NCBI GenBank assembly: GCA_021201295.1
Contig: JAJQFE010000003.1
Location: forward strand, 108,607 to 172,606
Direction of reading: 5' to 3'
DNA from: Tannerellaceae bacterium
GTDB taxonomy: Bacteria; Bacteroidota; Bacteroidia; Bacteroidales; Tannerellaceae
Length of the DNA: 64,000 nt
How positions within the stretch are numbered: the stretch's first letter is position 1; each line of letters opens with the position of its first letter. Below, piece by piece: positions 1-8,472 of this stretch. The notes under the pieces were generated by a model that saw nothing but the letters and a program-made list of their open reading frames with translations, was not told the origin of the DNA and made no database searches. The position numbers and the translations under genes were made by a program.

Positions 1-314
1 ATCTCCCGGATGGGTACGGATTCGGTGCGGTAGCGTATGATCCCGAAGATAGCAAAGATACCCAGGGCAAACCCGATCTTTATCTTGACACTTCCCAGGA
101 GGAAAATCAGGAAAAAAACACTGACACTGATCAGGGAAAATGTAAAGTAGTAATCCCGCCTGTGACTTTTCGGGTAATAGAAAAAATGGATGATAAGTCC
201 TATGACTAAGCAATTAAACAGGAAGCGTACCAGCAATACAGTCAGCCCCTCTCCGTCAAAGAAAGGCGTGTTCAGGATGAACAGTTCATCCGTTAGTTCC
301 GGGAGTGTATCCAT
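1..314 (-). CDS. DUF4956 domain-containing membrane protein (N-terminal part, cut by window edge)
   Basis: About 104 codons are visible, reading from an ATG at 314 off the left edge. The protein begins MDTLPELTDELF, has hydrophobic stretches (LLVRFLFNCLVIGLIIHFF and FSLISVSVFFLIFLL), then the segment GFALGIFAIFGIIRYRTESV, which is typical of DUF4956 integral membrane proteins. The start overlaps the last 29 bases of the upstream VTC gene, so the two are translationally coupled. DUF4956 and VTC proteins are commonly neighbours in bacteria. A membrane partner role for the polymerase-like protein is inference; no biochemical function is established to my knowledge. Confidence 0.85.
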   Translation of the reverse strand, partial: MDTLPELTDELFILNTPFFDGEGLTVLLVRFLFNCLVIGLIIHFFYYPKSHRRDYYFTFSLISVSVFFLIFLLGSVKIKIGFALGIFAIFGIIRYRTESVPIRE

Positions 315-1071
315 AAGAATGATTGATTTGTTTGTTAATCTGCATGATCCTGCTTTTGAAACGATTGTGTTTCAGTCCGGGATGAGTGAGTATGGAACCG
401 AGGCAATATTTACTGATACTGACCGGGCGGATATGCAATTCTGCCAGTAGCCGTTTGGCCTGCGAAAAAGCATGGCCCTGCTGTTTCAGTTCTATAATGA
501 CTAAGTCCGGCAACACATGCGTCAGTCCAGTGATCCGGTTCTCAAAAGAGATATCCGTATCTATGGTGAGCCGCTCGGTCTGTTCCTTATTGACCAGCGT
601 AATCCGGTTGAAATGGTTCTGCACATGTGGATGCAGTTGCTGAGGGGAATAGTGGGCATTTGCCTGAAGAAAAGCGATGGATTCCTCATCCAGTTGGTTT
701 GGCCAGCAGGAGGTGGGGATCCGTATTTTTTGTGTCCGTCCCTTATTGTTCTTATTTTTTATTTCCAGGAAGGTGATCCCGGAATCCACATAATTCCTGA
801 CCCGGATCTTTTCCCGGGTCCTGCGTCCGTTCTGATGGGCGAAATACATCTCCAGTTCCCGCGTATCCCAGTAGATGGTCTGGTAATGGCTGATCCGTTT
901 GCCCCGGATCTCCTGCACGTTGTATGCTTCCATCATTTCTTCCAGTAAGGACATAAGAAGCTCCCAGCTGGTGGTGTATTTGGTGTCCACCCGGTTCATC
1001 AGATGCACTTTTTCCATTTCAGCTAAACTAACCGGCTGAAATAACATGAGTTTTTCCCCGATATATTCCAT
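286..1071 (-). CDS. VTC-domain protein (polyphosphate polymerase-like)
   Basis: The 261-residue protein fits the VTC/CYTH tunnel fold. Conserved strand motifs occur in the family order: RVDTKY near 27-32, YWDT near 68, the basic strand REKIRVRNY near 86-94, FLEIKNKNNKGRTQKIRI near 100-117, then TIDTDISFE, VIIELKQQG and SKYCLG. In eukaryotic VTC4 this fold makes polyphosphate from ATP. The bacterial homologues are annotated as polyphosphate polymerase domain proteins, mostly by homology. No signal peptide is seen, so the protein is cytoplasmic. It is followed, with overlap, by the DUF4956 membrane gene. A -7 element lies at 1091-1098, giving a very short leader. Confidence 0.85.
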   Translation of the reverse strand: MEYIGEKLMLFQPVSLAEMEKVHLMNRVDTKYTTSWELLMSLLEEMMEAYNVQEIRGKRISHYQTIYWDTRELEMYFAHQNGRRTREKIRVRNYVDSGITFLEIKNKNNKGRTQKIRIPTSCWPNQLDEESIAFLQANAHYSPQQLHPHVQNHFNRITLVNKEQTERLTIDTDISFENRITGLTHVLPDLVIIELKQQGHAFSQAKRLLAELHIRPVSISKYCLGSILTHPGLKHNRFKSRIMQINKQINHSYGYTPGTNG

Positions 1072-1090
1072 GTCTTCTCTTCTATATCTT

Positions 1091-1098
1091 CAAAAATA
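1091..1098 (-). promoter_or_regulatory. Bacteroidota -7 element upstream of the VTC gene
   Basis: The minus strand reads TATTTTTG, matching TAnnTTTG. It predicts a transcript start near 1084, about 13 bases before the start codon. No convincing -33 element was seen. The rest of the 250-base gap to 1322 holds only the opposite-strand promoter at 1287. Confidence 0.5.
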
Positions 1099-1286
1099 AA
1101 GATAAACAGCAGGTCCGGGAATGGAAAAAATAATCGGTGAATGGAAGTTATCTGTCTTTTAAAAGGGTAGATGGACGATGAAACATGCAGGCTTTGCCAA
1201 ACGATTTAGCTGTTATCCTATTCATAAAAACCGCTTTCGTATGGAAAAAAACTAACATATTGTGCCTTTTTGACGTAAAGTAATTC

Positions 1287-1294
1287 TACTTTTG
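1287..1294 (+). promoter_or_regulatory. Bacteroidota -7 element upstream of the PLP sulfhydrylase gene
   Basis: The sequence TACTTTTG matches TAnnTTTG and lies about 30 bases before the start codon at 1323. It would drive the 1323-3207 pair. Confidence 0.55.
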
Positions 1295-1322
1295 TGCCTG
1301 CAAAAGATTTAAATCCTTAGTA

Positions 1323-2558
1323 ATGATGAAAAATATTAGTTTTGAAGCGCAATTGCTTCATACTCCTTTTGATAAAGAAGATGCTTACCGGGCCTTGTCC
1401 ATGCCGGTTTACCAGACTGCTGCCTATGAATTTGAGACAGCGGAGGCGATGGAGGAAGCTTTTTGCGGACGGACTCCGGACCATGCCTATTCCCGGATCA
1501 CGAATCCCACGGTCCAGTATTTTGAAGACCGGATCAGACATATCACCGGAGCGACCGGAGTGACTGCCCTGAATTCAGGGATGGCAGCTGTTACGAATAC
1601 ATTTATGAATATCGCCTGGAGTGGAGCCAATGTGGTTACTTCCCCACACCTGTTCGGTAATACGTTTTCTTTACTGAAAAGTACCCTGGCCGCTTTTGGA
1701 GTGGAAGCCCGTTTCTGTGACCTGACTAATCTGGAAGAGGTCAAAGCGCAGATCGATGAAAATACCTGTGCGGTGTTTTTAGAGATCATTACCAATCCTC
1801 AACTGGAAGTGGTGGACCTGAAAGCCATCTCTGCTGTGGCAGCGGCTGCCGGTGCCCCGTTGATAGCGGATACGACTATTATCCCGTTTTCAGCTTTTAA
1901 GGCAAAAGACTTTGGAATAGATATTGAAATTGTTTCTACTACGAAATATATTTCCGGGGGAGCTACCAGCATTGGAGGAGTCATCGTGGATTACGGTACG
2001 TTTGACTGGAGTGATTCTCCTGTTTTAAAGAACTGGGCCGGATCAGCAGGGACCTATGCTTTTACAGCCCGGATGCGGAAAGAAGTGCATAGGAACATCG
2101 GAGCCTATATGACTCCTCAGGTGGCCTATATGCAGACCTTAGGGCTGGAGACGATGCAATTGCGTTTTGAAAGACAGGCGGCTACCTGCCTGGCGCTGGC
2201 AGAGCGTTTACAGACACTGGACCCCATTGTTGCCGTCAATTATACCGGATTGAAGGATAATCCGTTTTATGAACTGAGCTGTGCCCAGTTCGGACCCTGT
2301 CCGGGAGCCATGCTGACTTTTGATTTAGCTTCCCGTGAAGCCTGTTTTGCTTTTATGAACCGTCTGCAGTTGATCCGCCGGGCAACCAATCTGTTTGATA
2401 CCAAATCCCTGGCTATCCATCCGGCAAGTACTATTTACGGGAACTTCACGAAGGAACAGCGCCAGGCAATGGATGTAAGTCTCTGTACGATCCGCTTGTC
2501 TGTCGGACTGGAAGCGGTGGAGGATTTGTTTAATGATATAACACAAGCTTTGAGTTAA
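1323..2558 (+). CDS. O-acetylhomoserine sulfhydrylase / Cys-Met metabolism PLP enzyme
   Basis: The 411-residue protein belongs to the Cys/Met metabolism PLP-dependent family (fold type I). Visible family marks are the N-terminal substrate and cofactor region PVYQTAAYEFET, the phosphate-binding NSGMAA near 84-89, the aspartate of IADTT near 183, and the Schiff-base lysine K208 in STTKYISGG. Family members add sulfide or a thiol to O-acetylhomoserine to make homocysteine or methionine. The overall pattern is closest to the MetY type, but gamma-lyase or gamma-synthase activity cannot be excluded from sequence. The next codon is also ATG, so the start could be 1326. It is followed after 4 bases by a LuxR-type regulator in the same transcript. 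Confidence 0.87.
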   Translation: MMKNISFEAQLLHTPFDKEDAYRALSMPVYQTAAYEFETAEAMEEAFCGRTPDHAYSRITNPTVQYFEDRIRHITGATGVTALNSGMAAVTNTFMNIAWSGANVVTSPHLFGNTFSLLKSTLAAFGVEARFCDLTNLEEVKAQIDENTCAVFLEIITNPQLEVVDLKAISAVAAAAGAPLIADTTIIPFSAFKAKDFGIDIEIVSTTKYISGGATSIGGVIVDYGTFDWSDSPVLKNWAGSAGTYAFTARMRKEVHRNIGAYMTPQVAYMQTLGLETMQLRFERQAATCLALAERLQTLDPIVAVNYTGLKDNPFYELSCAQFGPCPGAMLTFDLASREACFAFMNRLQLIRRATNLFDTKSLAIHPASTIYGNFTKEQRQAMDVSLCTIRLSVGLEAVEDLFNDITQALS

Positions 2559-2562
2559 GCGT

Positions 2563-3207
2563 GTGAGAACAATTATTTTAGCTGATAATCAGGAAATCAC
2601 CCGTGCCGGACTTCGGTATCTGTGTGAGAAGATGACCGGCACGCATCCGGTGTGTGAAGTGGAAAACCGGAAAGCCCTGTTGCAGGTACTGGTGGACTTC
2701 CCGGATGCTGTGGTAGTACTTGATTATACACTGTTTGACCTGACCAGTACGGATGATCTTTTTATTTTGCAGGCCCGTTTCAAAGAGGTGGACTGGGTGC
2801 TGTTCAGTGAGGAGTTAAGTGAAGATTTTATTCGCCGGGTAGTTTTCAGCGGGGAACATTTCAGTGTTGCCCTGAAAGATTCATCCCTGCAGGAAATTAA
2901 CCGAGCTTTGCATCATGCCATCCGTCATCAACCGTTTATCTGTTCACGCATCACTAATTTATTGTCTGTTCATCCACAAGAAAAGGAAGAACACCCTGTG
3001 CTGACCCATACGGAAACGGAGATCCTGAAAGGGATCGCTTTAGGAAAAACCACGAAGGAGATAGCCTTTGAACGCTATTCCAGTATACATACCATTACCA
3101 CCCACCGGAAAAATATCTTTCGCAAACTCCAGGTAAATAACGTGCATGAGGCTACTAAATATGCCTTACGTGCCGGAATTATTGATTCTGCCGAATATTA
3201 TATCTGA
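2563..3207 (+). CDS. NarL/FixJ-type response regulator with LuxR HTH (orphan)
   Basis: This 214-residue protein has an N-terminal receiver-like domain with an acidic pocket residue D8 (LADNQ) and a candidate phospho-acceptor D54 (VVLDYTLFD). The C-terminal LuxR-type helix-turn-helix spans about 148-205 (LTHTETEILKGIALGKTTKE, then HTITTHRKNIFRKL). The start is GTG, 4 bases after the stop of the PLP enzyme, so the two are co-transcribed. No histidine kinase is encoded in the window. The link to sulfur amino acid metabolism is inferred from the operon only. Confidence 0.85.
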   Translation: MRTIILADNQEITRAGLRYLCEKMTGTHPVCEVENRKALLQVLVDFPDAVVVLDYTLFDLTSTDDLFILQARFKEVDWVLFSEELSEDFIRRVVFSGEHFSVALKDSSLQEINRALHHAIRHQPFICSRITNLLSVHPQEKEEHPVLTHTETEILKGIALGKTTKEIAFERYSSIHTITTHRKNIFRKLQVNNVHEATKYALRAGIIDSAEYYI

Positions 3208-3303
3208 TTTTTCTAAAAAGAAAGTCTTTTTTATATATTTGTGATGCTTAACTAATTACAGGAATTCTATCTGAAGCATTCTATAAGCCTTAACTTAACT
3301 TAC

Positions 3304-3311
3304 TAAATTTG
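3304..3311 (+). promoter_or_regulatory. Bacteroidota -7 element upstream of the HTH regulator
   Basis: TAAATTTG matches TAnnTTTG and predicts a transcript start near 3318. This constrains the start codon of the next gene, because coding-like sequence begins almost immediately afterwards. Confidence 0.5.
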
Positions 3312-3376
3312 TGTGAAAAATAAAGAGCAACATTTTACAAGCTAACCTATTAGGGATACTAAAAGGAAAATATCCC

Positions 3377-4300
3377 GTGAAGTCCGTATTGGTGAAAAAA
3401 TTGGTGGACATACTAAAAATGGAACGGGAAGGCGTGTACCGGAGGTTACGGGGAGAAGCCGCTTTTAGTTTTTCCGAAGTAGCGATTATTGCAGAAGAAA
3501 TAGGTATCTCGTTAGATAACCTGATTGGGATTGATCTGGCTAAGGCACGCCCTTTCAGCATGGTATTAACCGATTATGAAACCCCTACTCACCAGGATTA
3601 TGAAATGTGTGAGAGTTATATGAGGTTATTAAAGGTATTGTCCGGAGACCCTGCTACGCATTGTACGGAAACATGGAATACGATCCCGCATCCTATGGTC
3701 AGTAAGTTTCCGGCTTTGACCCGTTTCTATGTGTTTAAATGGGCTTACCAGTTTAAAAACTATTCGCCCGGTAAAAAATACGAAGACATAGTCGTATCTG
3801 AACGGTATGTGAAATTATTACGGGAGAACTATGAGCACAATAAAGCCATTGCTCATACGGAATATATTTTCAGTAAACAGCTATTTGCCGATGTAGTGAA
3901 TGACATCCGGTATTTTTACAGTTTAGGATTGATCCATAAGGATAGCCTGACACAGATCCGGAAGGAGTTATATGACTGTATTGATTACATCGAACAACGG
4001 GCGGTTACCGGAAAATTTGAAGGTACGGATAAAGATCTTTCGATCTATGTTTCGGAAACACATGTGGACCTGAACCAGTGTTATATTGAATCAGATATCT
4101 ATACGTTCTGTATGGTCCGTATCCTAGTGATCAATGCAATCTCCTCGGTGGACGGGAACCGACATGATTATATTAAGAACTGGTTGTTAGGACACAAGAG
4201 GTTGTTTACCCTAATCTCTGTTAGTGGTGAGATTGAACGGATAACCTTCTTCACTGCCCAACGCCATGCTGTGGACTCCCTGAAAGACTGTTTCCAATAA
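3377..4300 (+). CDS. XRE-like helix-turn-helix regulator, start uncertain
   Basis: The 307-residue reading frame from GTG 3377 has an N-terminal helix-turn-helix of the Bacteroidales XRE-like type (LVDILKMEREGVYRRLRGEA, then EEIGISLDNLIG). A long, mostly helical domain without recognisable catalytic motifs follows. It is probably a cytoplasmic DNA-binding regulator with unknown target and ligand. The same frame stays open upstream to a TGA at 3314-3316 and reads NILQANLLGILKGKYPVKS, which looks like real coding sequence, yet it has no ATG, GTG or TTG before 3377. The true start may therefore be an unusual codon (ATT at 3332) or lie behind a frameshift. It stands alone with its own promoter. 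Confidence 0.75.
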   Translation: MKSVLVKKLVDILKMEREGVYRRLRGEAAFSFSEVAIIAEEIGISLDNLIGIDLAKARPFSMVLTDYETPTHQDYEMCESYMRLLKVLSGDPATHCTETWNTIPHPMVSKFPALTRFYVFKWAYQFKNYSPGKKYEDIVVSERYVKLLRENYEHNKAIAHTEYIFSKQLFADVVNDIRYFYSLGLIHKDSLTQIRKELYDCIDYIEQRAVTGKFEGTDKDLSIYVSETHVDLNQCYIESDIYTFCMVRILVINAISSVDGNRHDYIKNWLLGHKRLFTLISVSGEIERITFFTAQRHAVDSLKDCFQ

Positions 4301-4310
4301 AAACAGCACA

Positions 4311-4386
4311 CAGATAAAACTATGCGATGGCATTCTTCGTTTTATATAAGCCTCTGCTGACAAGTTGTGTTCATTGGTTTTATCTG
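4311..4386. repeat. Inverted repeat between convergent genes
   Basis: A perfect 10-base inverted repeat, CAGATAAAAC at 4311-4320 and GTTTTATCTG at 4377-4386, brackets the gap between the convergent HTH gene and gpmA. The long spacer argues against a classical terminator. No other feature is seen in this 114-base gap. Confidence 0.35.
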
Positions 4387-4414
4387 CGTTGCCTGTATAC
4401 CGGAAACTATCAGT

Positions 4415-5164
4415 TTATTCCTGCTTTTTCCCCTGGTTTGCCACTGCATCCATAAGTTTTTTGATCTCTTTCGGATCTCCCAGGAAGTAGTCATTGACTA
4501 ATTGCAGGTTATCATCAAACTCAAACACATAGGGAACGGCTGTGGGAAGGTTGAGATGGACAATCTCTTCGTTGGATATATTTTTCAGGTATTTAATGAT
4601 TCCCCGCAGGCTGTTACCATGGGCAGCGACCAATAGCTGACCGGCTGTTTGCAGGTTGGGGAAAATAGTCTCTTTCCAGTAAGGTAAGATCCGGTCTACT
4701 GTGTCTTTCAGGGATTCGGTACGGGGCAGTTCCTGATCCGGTACGTTTTTATACCGGATGTTGAGGCGGGGATTCCGGGGATCATTGACATCTAATGGAA
4801 GAGGAGCCACCTCATAGCTTCTGCGCCAGATCATGACTTGTTCCTCTCCATATTTCTCTGCGGTTTCTGCTTTATTTAATCCCTGCAGGTTTCCATAATG
4901 CTTTTCATTGAGCCGCCAGTTCTTTTCCACAGGTATCCAGTCCAGATCCATCCGGTCCAACACTACATTCAGGGTTTTTACGGCACGTTTCAGATAGGAG
5001 GTATAGGCTTTGTCAAACACATAGCCTTTTTCCTTTAACAGATTGCCGGCTTTGATCGCCTCTTCAACCCCTTTGTCTGTCAGATCTACATCTGTCCATC
5101 CGGTAAAATGGTTCTCCTTGTTCCAGGTACTTTCTCCATGCCGGAGTAATACGATACTTTTCAT
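4415..5164 (-). CDS. gpmA: 2,3-bisphosphoglycerate-dependent phosphoglycerate mutase
   Basis: The 249-residue enzyme interconverts 3- and 2-phosphoglycerate in glycolysis and gluconeogenesis. The phospho-histidine motif LRHGESTWN places the catalytic histidine at H9. The second histidine is H182 in AAHGNSLRG, and E87 lies in RLNEKHYG. Length and motifs are normal for the dPGM family, and nothing is missing. The protein is cytoplasmic. It is a single gene on the minus strand, convergent with the HTH regulator. No clear -7 box was found before the start. Confidence 0.97.
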   Translation of the reverse strand: MKSIVLLRHGESTWNKENHFTGWTDVDLTDKGVEEAIKAGNLLKEKGYVFDKAYTSYLKRAVKTLNVVLDRMDLDWIPVEKNWRLNEKHYGNLQGLNKAETAEKYGEEQVMIWRRSYEVAPLPLDVNDPRNPRLNIRYKNVPDQELPRTESLKDTVDRILPYWKETIFPNLQTAGQLLVAAHGNSLRGIIKYLKNISNEEIVHLNLPTAVPYVFEFDDNLQLVNDYFLGDPKEIKKLMDAVANQGKKQE

Positions 5165-5362
5165 AGTTATTTTGCTTTTATTTTGATTGTTATATACTTA
5201 CTACTAATAACAAACAAAATAAGAGAAAGGATTTGGAAAAAGTCATGGAACAGGGACTGCTTGTTGGCTGATATACGGACACTACCCATCAGGCCGGGGA
5301 ATCGTAAGTGGAAATTCGTATTCCTTAGATGCCAGCTGGTAAGCAGGGGGCTCTGTTACGGG

Positions 5363-5685
5363 TTAATGGGTATGTTTATGTATATGTGTATGGGGGCTCA
5401 TTCTGACAGGTTCATACTCCCACCGTATGACTTTATCATTCAGGACATGGATGTTATATACCGCATTTTCATGATTGGAATAAGCCAGGATTTCAACAGA
5501 TCCTTCCGGTAAGGCATAGGCTCCCACAGCCTGGTAATGCTTCCCCATGATGGAGATAACCTGTTGTTTGCTCATGCCTAATTCTATTTTTTTGATGTTG
5601 CTATTCACTTGCATAGTCTCCATGAGTGAGCCACAGGAAGTGAATGTGAAAATAGAAAATAAAAGGTAAATCAGATTTTTTTCAT
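5363..5685 (-). CDS. Small putative lipoprotein, BamE/SmpA-like, frameshifted in its signal peptide
   Basis: An uninterrupted frame from ATG 5623 gives 86 residues, but the same frame continues upstream with NLIYLLFSIFTFTSCGSLM, a typical lipoprotein signal peptide with lipobox cysteine. Its natural start, ATG at 5685, is out of frame by one base. It is followed by a run of seven A (plus-strand T at 5676-5682), and one more A would restore MKKNLIYLLFS. The mature part contains IELGMSKQQVISIMGKHY, resembling the helical repeat of SmpA/OmlA (BamE) proteins. The C-terminus is His-rich (PHTHIHKHTH). Function unknown. The indel may be real, switchable, or a sequencing error. Confidence 0.6.
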
Positions 5686-5801
5686 AAGTAGCGTATATCT
5701 ATATGTTTGTTCTATTCTTTCCTTAGACGCTGAGCCCGGCTGAATGTTTAGTCTGAGCCCTATATTTTTTTCTGTTCTTACGATATGGAGATAAGAAAGA
5801 A

Positions 5802-5831
5802 AAAGCGGGGTTTTCCTATAAACCCCGCTTT
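5802..5831 (-). terminator. Rho-independent terminator of guaA
   Basis: A perfect 12-base-pair stem, AAAGCGGGGTTT with AAACCCCGCTTT and a 6-base loop, lies just after the guaA stop. On the minus strand it is followed by TTCTTTCTT. Confidence 0.88.
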
Positions 5832-5845
5832 GGTATATCGTTGGC

Positions 5846-7366
5846 TTATTCCCACTCAATGGTTGCCGGTGGTTTGGAGCTTATGTCGTAGACTACCCGG
5901 TTGACTCCTTTTACCTTATTAATAATCTCATTGGACACTTTTGCTAAGAAGTCATAGGGCAGTTGTGCCCAGTCGGCAGTCATGGCATCTGTAGAAGTGA
6001 CAGCGCGCAGGGCTATTGTATTTTCATACGTCCGTTCATCTCCCATCACGCCTACTGAACGGATGGGTAACAGGATAGCACCTGCCTGCCAGATCTGGTC
6101 GTACAGACCCCATTCACGCATCAATGACATATAGATATCATCTGCATCCTGCAGGACACGCACTTTTTCAGGGGTAATATCTCCTAATATACGGATCCCC
6201 AGACCCGGGCCCGGGAACGGATGACGTTTGATCAGGCGAGGCATCATGCCTAACTCCGTACCTACGCGGCGGACTTCATCTTTAAACAGTAAACGTAAAG
6301 GTTCTACCAGTTTCAGATTCATTTTTTCCGGCAGGCCTCCTACATTGTGGTGACTCTTGATGACTGTTCCTGTGATAGACAGGGATTCGATCACATCCGG
6401 ATAGATAGTGCCCTGGCCTAACCATTTAATATCTTTCAGCTTATGAGCTTCTTCATCAAATACATCTATGAATCCTTTACCGATAATCTTCCGTTTGGTT
6501 TCAGGATCTGTCACTCCTGCCAGTTTACTGTAAAATTTCTTTCTGGCATCTACGCCGATCACATTCAGGCCTAAATGTTCATAATCCCGCAATACGTTTT
6601 CAAATTCATTCTTACGTAACAATCCATGATCTACAAAAATACAGGTCAGGTTTTTACCGATTGCCCTGTTTAAGAGGACGGCTGTTACGGAAGAGTCCAC
6701 CCCTCCGGAAAGGGCCAGGATCACTTTGTCATCTCCCAGTTGTTCTTTTAATTCAGCAACGGTCGATTCAATAAAGGACGCAGGGGTCCAGTCTTTGGAA
6801 CAACCGCATATATGCAGGAAATTATCTAATATCAGCGTACCGTCGATGGAGTGGAATACTTCCGGGTGGAACTGAACCCCCCAGGTGTTCTCTCCTTCAA
6901 TGTGGTAAGCTGCTGTTCTTACATCGTCTGTGCTGGCAATAATACGGAAAGGCTCCGGCAGTACGGTAATTGTATCTCCGTGAGACATCCATACCTGTGA
7001 ACCGCAATCAATTCCTGTTAATAACGGATCGTCTGTATTGATATAGGTAAGATGTGCACGACCGTATTCCCGTGAATCGGCGGATTCTACTTTTCCTCCG
7101 GACGTGTTTGCCAGGAATTGAGCTCCGTAGCAGATTCCCAGGACCGGATAAGTGCCCCGGATCTGGGCCAGGTCGGCTTTGAAGGCATTGGTGTCATTCA
7201 CTGAGTAAGGGCTTCCGGAAAGGATGACTCCTTTTACAGCCGGATCTCCGTATGGGAATTTGTTGAAGGGTACGATCTCACAATAAGTGTTCAACTCTCT
7301 GACCCGGCGGCCAATTAACTGGGTAGTTTGCGAACCGAAGTCAAGAATAATAATTTTCTCGTACAT
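5846..7366 (-). CDS. guaA: GMP synthase (glutamine-hydrolysing)
   Basis: The 506-residue protein converts XMP to GMP using ATP and glutamine. The class I amidotransferase domain (about 1-190) has the nucleophile C79 in GICYGAQ and the pair H167 and E169 in QFHPEV. The ATP pyrophosphatase domain has the P-loop SGGVDSS at 220-226. The C-terminal dimerisation domain ends [14 protein letters not shown], the canonical GuaA ending. A -7 element lies at 7394-7401 and a strong terminator follows, so it is a single-gene unit. Confidence 0.98.
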   Translation of the reverse strand: MYEKIIILDFGSQTTQLIGRRVRELNTYCEIVPFNKFPYGDPAVKGVILSGSPYSVNDTNAFKADLAQIRGTYPVLGICYGAQFLANTSGGKVESADSREYGRAHLTYINTDDPLLTGIDCGSQVWMSHGDTITVLPEPFRIIASTDDVRTAAYHIEGENTWGVQFHPEVFHSIDGTLILDNFLHICGCSKDWTPASFIESTVAELKEQLGDDKVILALSGGVDSSVTAVLLNRAIGKNLTCIFVDHGLLRKNEFENVLRDYEHLGLNVIGVDARKKFYSKLAGVTDPETKRKIIGKGFIDVFDEEAHKLKDIKWLGQGTIYPDVIESLSITGTVIKSHHNVGGLPEKMNLKLVEPLRLLFKDEVRRVGTELGMMPRLIKRHPFPGPGLGIRILGDITPEKVRVLQDADDIYMSLMREWGLYDQIWQAGAILLPIRSVGVMGDERTYENTIALRAVTSTDAMTADWAQLPYDFLAKVSNEIINKVKGVNRVVYDISSKPPATIEWE

Positions 7367-7393
7367 GCCATGTAATTATTTAATTGAGTGGTG

Positions 7394-7401
7394 CAAATTT
7401 A
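7394..7401 (-). promoter_or_regulatory. Bacteroidota -7 element of guaA
   Basis: The minus strand reads TAAATTTG, about 28 bases before the guaA start. No guanine riboswitch is visible; the leader is too short to hold one. Confidence 0.55.
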
Positions 7402-7528
7402 GCAATAATATTCAGACAAGGAAAGGGTGGCAACTCATTTTATAAAGCCGGTATCTGTATATATGTTAACAACTTTTTAAAGAGTGTAAATATACGTGAA
7501 CAAATAGCCGGAAAGCCGATTAATTATA

Positions 7529-7536
7529 TACCTTTG
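7529..7536 (+). promoter_or_regulatory. Bacteroidota -7 element of the coiled-coil protein gene
   Basis: TACCTTTG matches TAnnTTTG. It lies 25 bases before ATG 7561, which supports that start over any earlier in-frame codon. Confidence 0.55.
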
Positions 7537-7560
7537 CAGCTACATATAACCTTGATTAGT

Positions 7561-8466
7561 ATGGATGCCGAAAAAAGAGAGAATAAAGAGATCAATAAAC
7601 TGTCATTGCTAATCGTAGCCATGATAGTGCTTGTCCTGATAATCGCAGGTGGAGGATATTATATCTTCCATCAAAAGAAACAGATGGAAGATCTGGTGCA
7701 GGGCTTTGAACTGGATAAGGAGGCACTCGAAGATGAGTTTAATGAACTCTCGTTACAATATGAAGAATATAAATTCAGTGTAAGTAATGATTCCTTAGTG
7801 GCTTTGCTGACTACCGAACAGGAGAAAGTGCAACGTCTGCTGGAAGAGTTACGCACCGTAAAAGCCACGAATTCCCGTCGTATTAATGAGTTGAATAAAG
7901 AATTGGCTACCCTGCGCAGGATTATGCGTGGATACGTGATCCAGATCGATTCCCTGAACCGGGAGAACGAACAGCTCAAAGTGGAAAAGCAACAGGCTGT
8001 CAGACAATACCAGCAAGCTGCCAGCACGGCTGCCCAATTAACTAAAGAAAAGGAAAAATTAACGGAACGGGTAACGATGGCAAGCCGCCTGGATGCTACG
8101 GCTATTTCCGTTACGCCGGTCAATGGCCGGGGCAAAACAGTGAAGAAGATCAAACAGATGGAACAGTTTGTCGTGAACTTCACGTTAGCTAAAAATATTA
8201 CGGCACCCGTAGGGAAAAAGATGATTTATGTCCGGATCATGAAGCCCGATGACGACATTCTCCTAAAAAGCCGTGGAGACATGTTCCCCTTTGAAGGGAA
8301 AGAGATCCATTACTCCATGAAGCGGATGGTGGAATATGACGGCGAAGAACTTCTGGTTACCATGTACTGGAATATTGAAGAATTCTTATCACCGGGAACC
8401 TACCGTGTGGATATATTTGCTGATGGCAACCTGATCGGACGTAAGAACTTTGCATTAGATAAATAA
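7561..8466 (+). CDS. Membrane-anchored coiled-coil protein of unknown function
   Basis: The 301-residue protein has a short charged cytoplasmic start, one transmembrane segment (LSLLIVAMIVLVLIIAGGGYY, about 15-35), a long coiled coil (about 38-180, rich in E, Q, K and L), and a C-terminal beta-rich domain (about 195-300, ending GTYRVDIFADGNLIGRKNF). The topology is inner membrane with the bulk in the periplasm. No catalytic motif is recognised. The C-terminal domain looks like a binding fold found in other Bacteroidales proteins of this kind. The Crp/Fnr gene follows after 6 bases and is probably co-transcribed. Confidence 0.75.
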   Translation: MDAEKRENKEINKLSLLIVAMIVLVLIIAGGGYYIFHQKKQMEDLVQGFELDKEALEDEFNELSLQYEEYKFSVSNDSLVALLTTEQEKVQRLLEELRTVKATNSRRINELNKELATLRRIMRGYVIQIDSLNRENEQLKVEKQQAVRQYQQAASTAAQLTKEKEKLTERVTMASRLDATAISVTPVNGRGKTVKKIKQMEQFVVNFTLAKNITAPVGKKMIYVRIMKPDDDILLKSRGDMFPFEGKEIHYSMKRMVEYDGEELLVTMYWNIEEFLSPGTYRVDIFADGNLIGRKNFALDK

Positions 8467-8472
8467 TCGGAT

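Noticed and set aside
517..948. A 143-codon plus-strand frame within the VTC gene
   Set aside because: It is antisense to a well-supported gene and has no independent motif.
1072..1322. SAM-type riboswitch upstream of the PLP sulfhydrylase
   Set aside because: The leader after the predicted transcript start is only about 25-30 bases, too short for a riboswitch.
5671..5859. A 62-codon minus-strand frame after guaA
   Set aside because: It runs through the guaA terminator hairpin and overlaps the lipoprotein start; no family resemblance.
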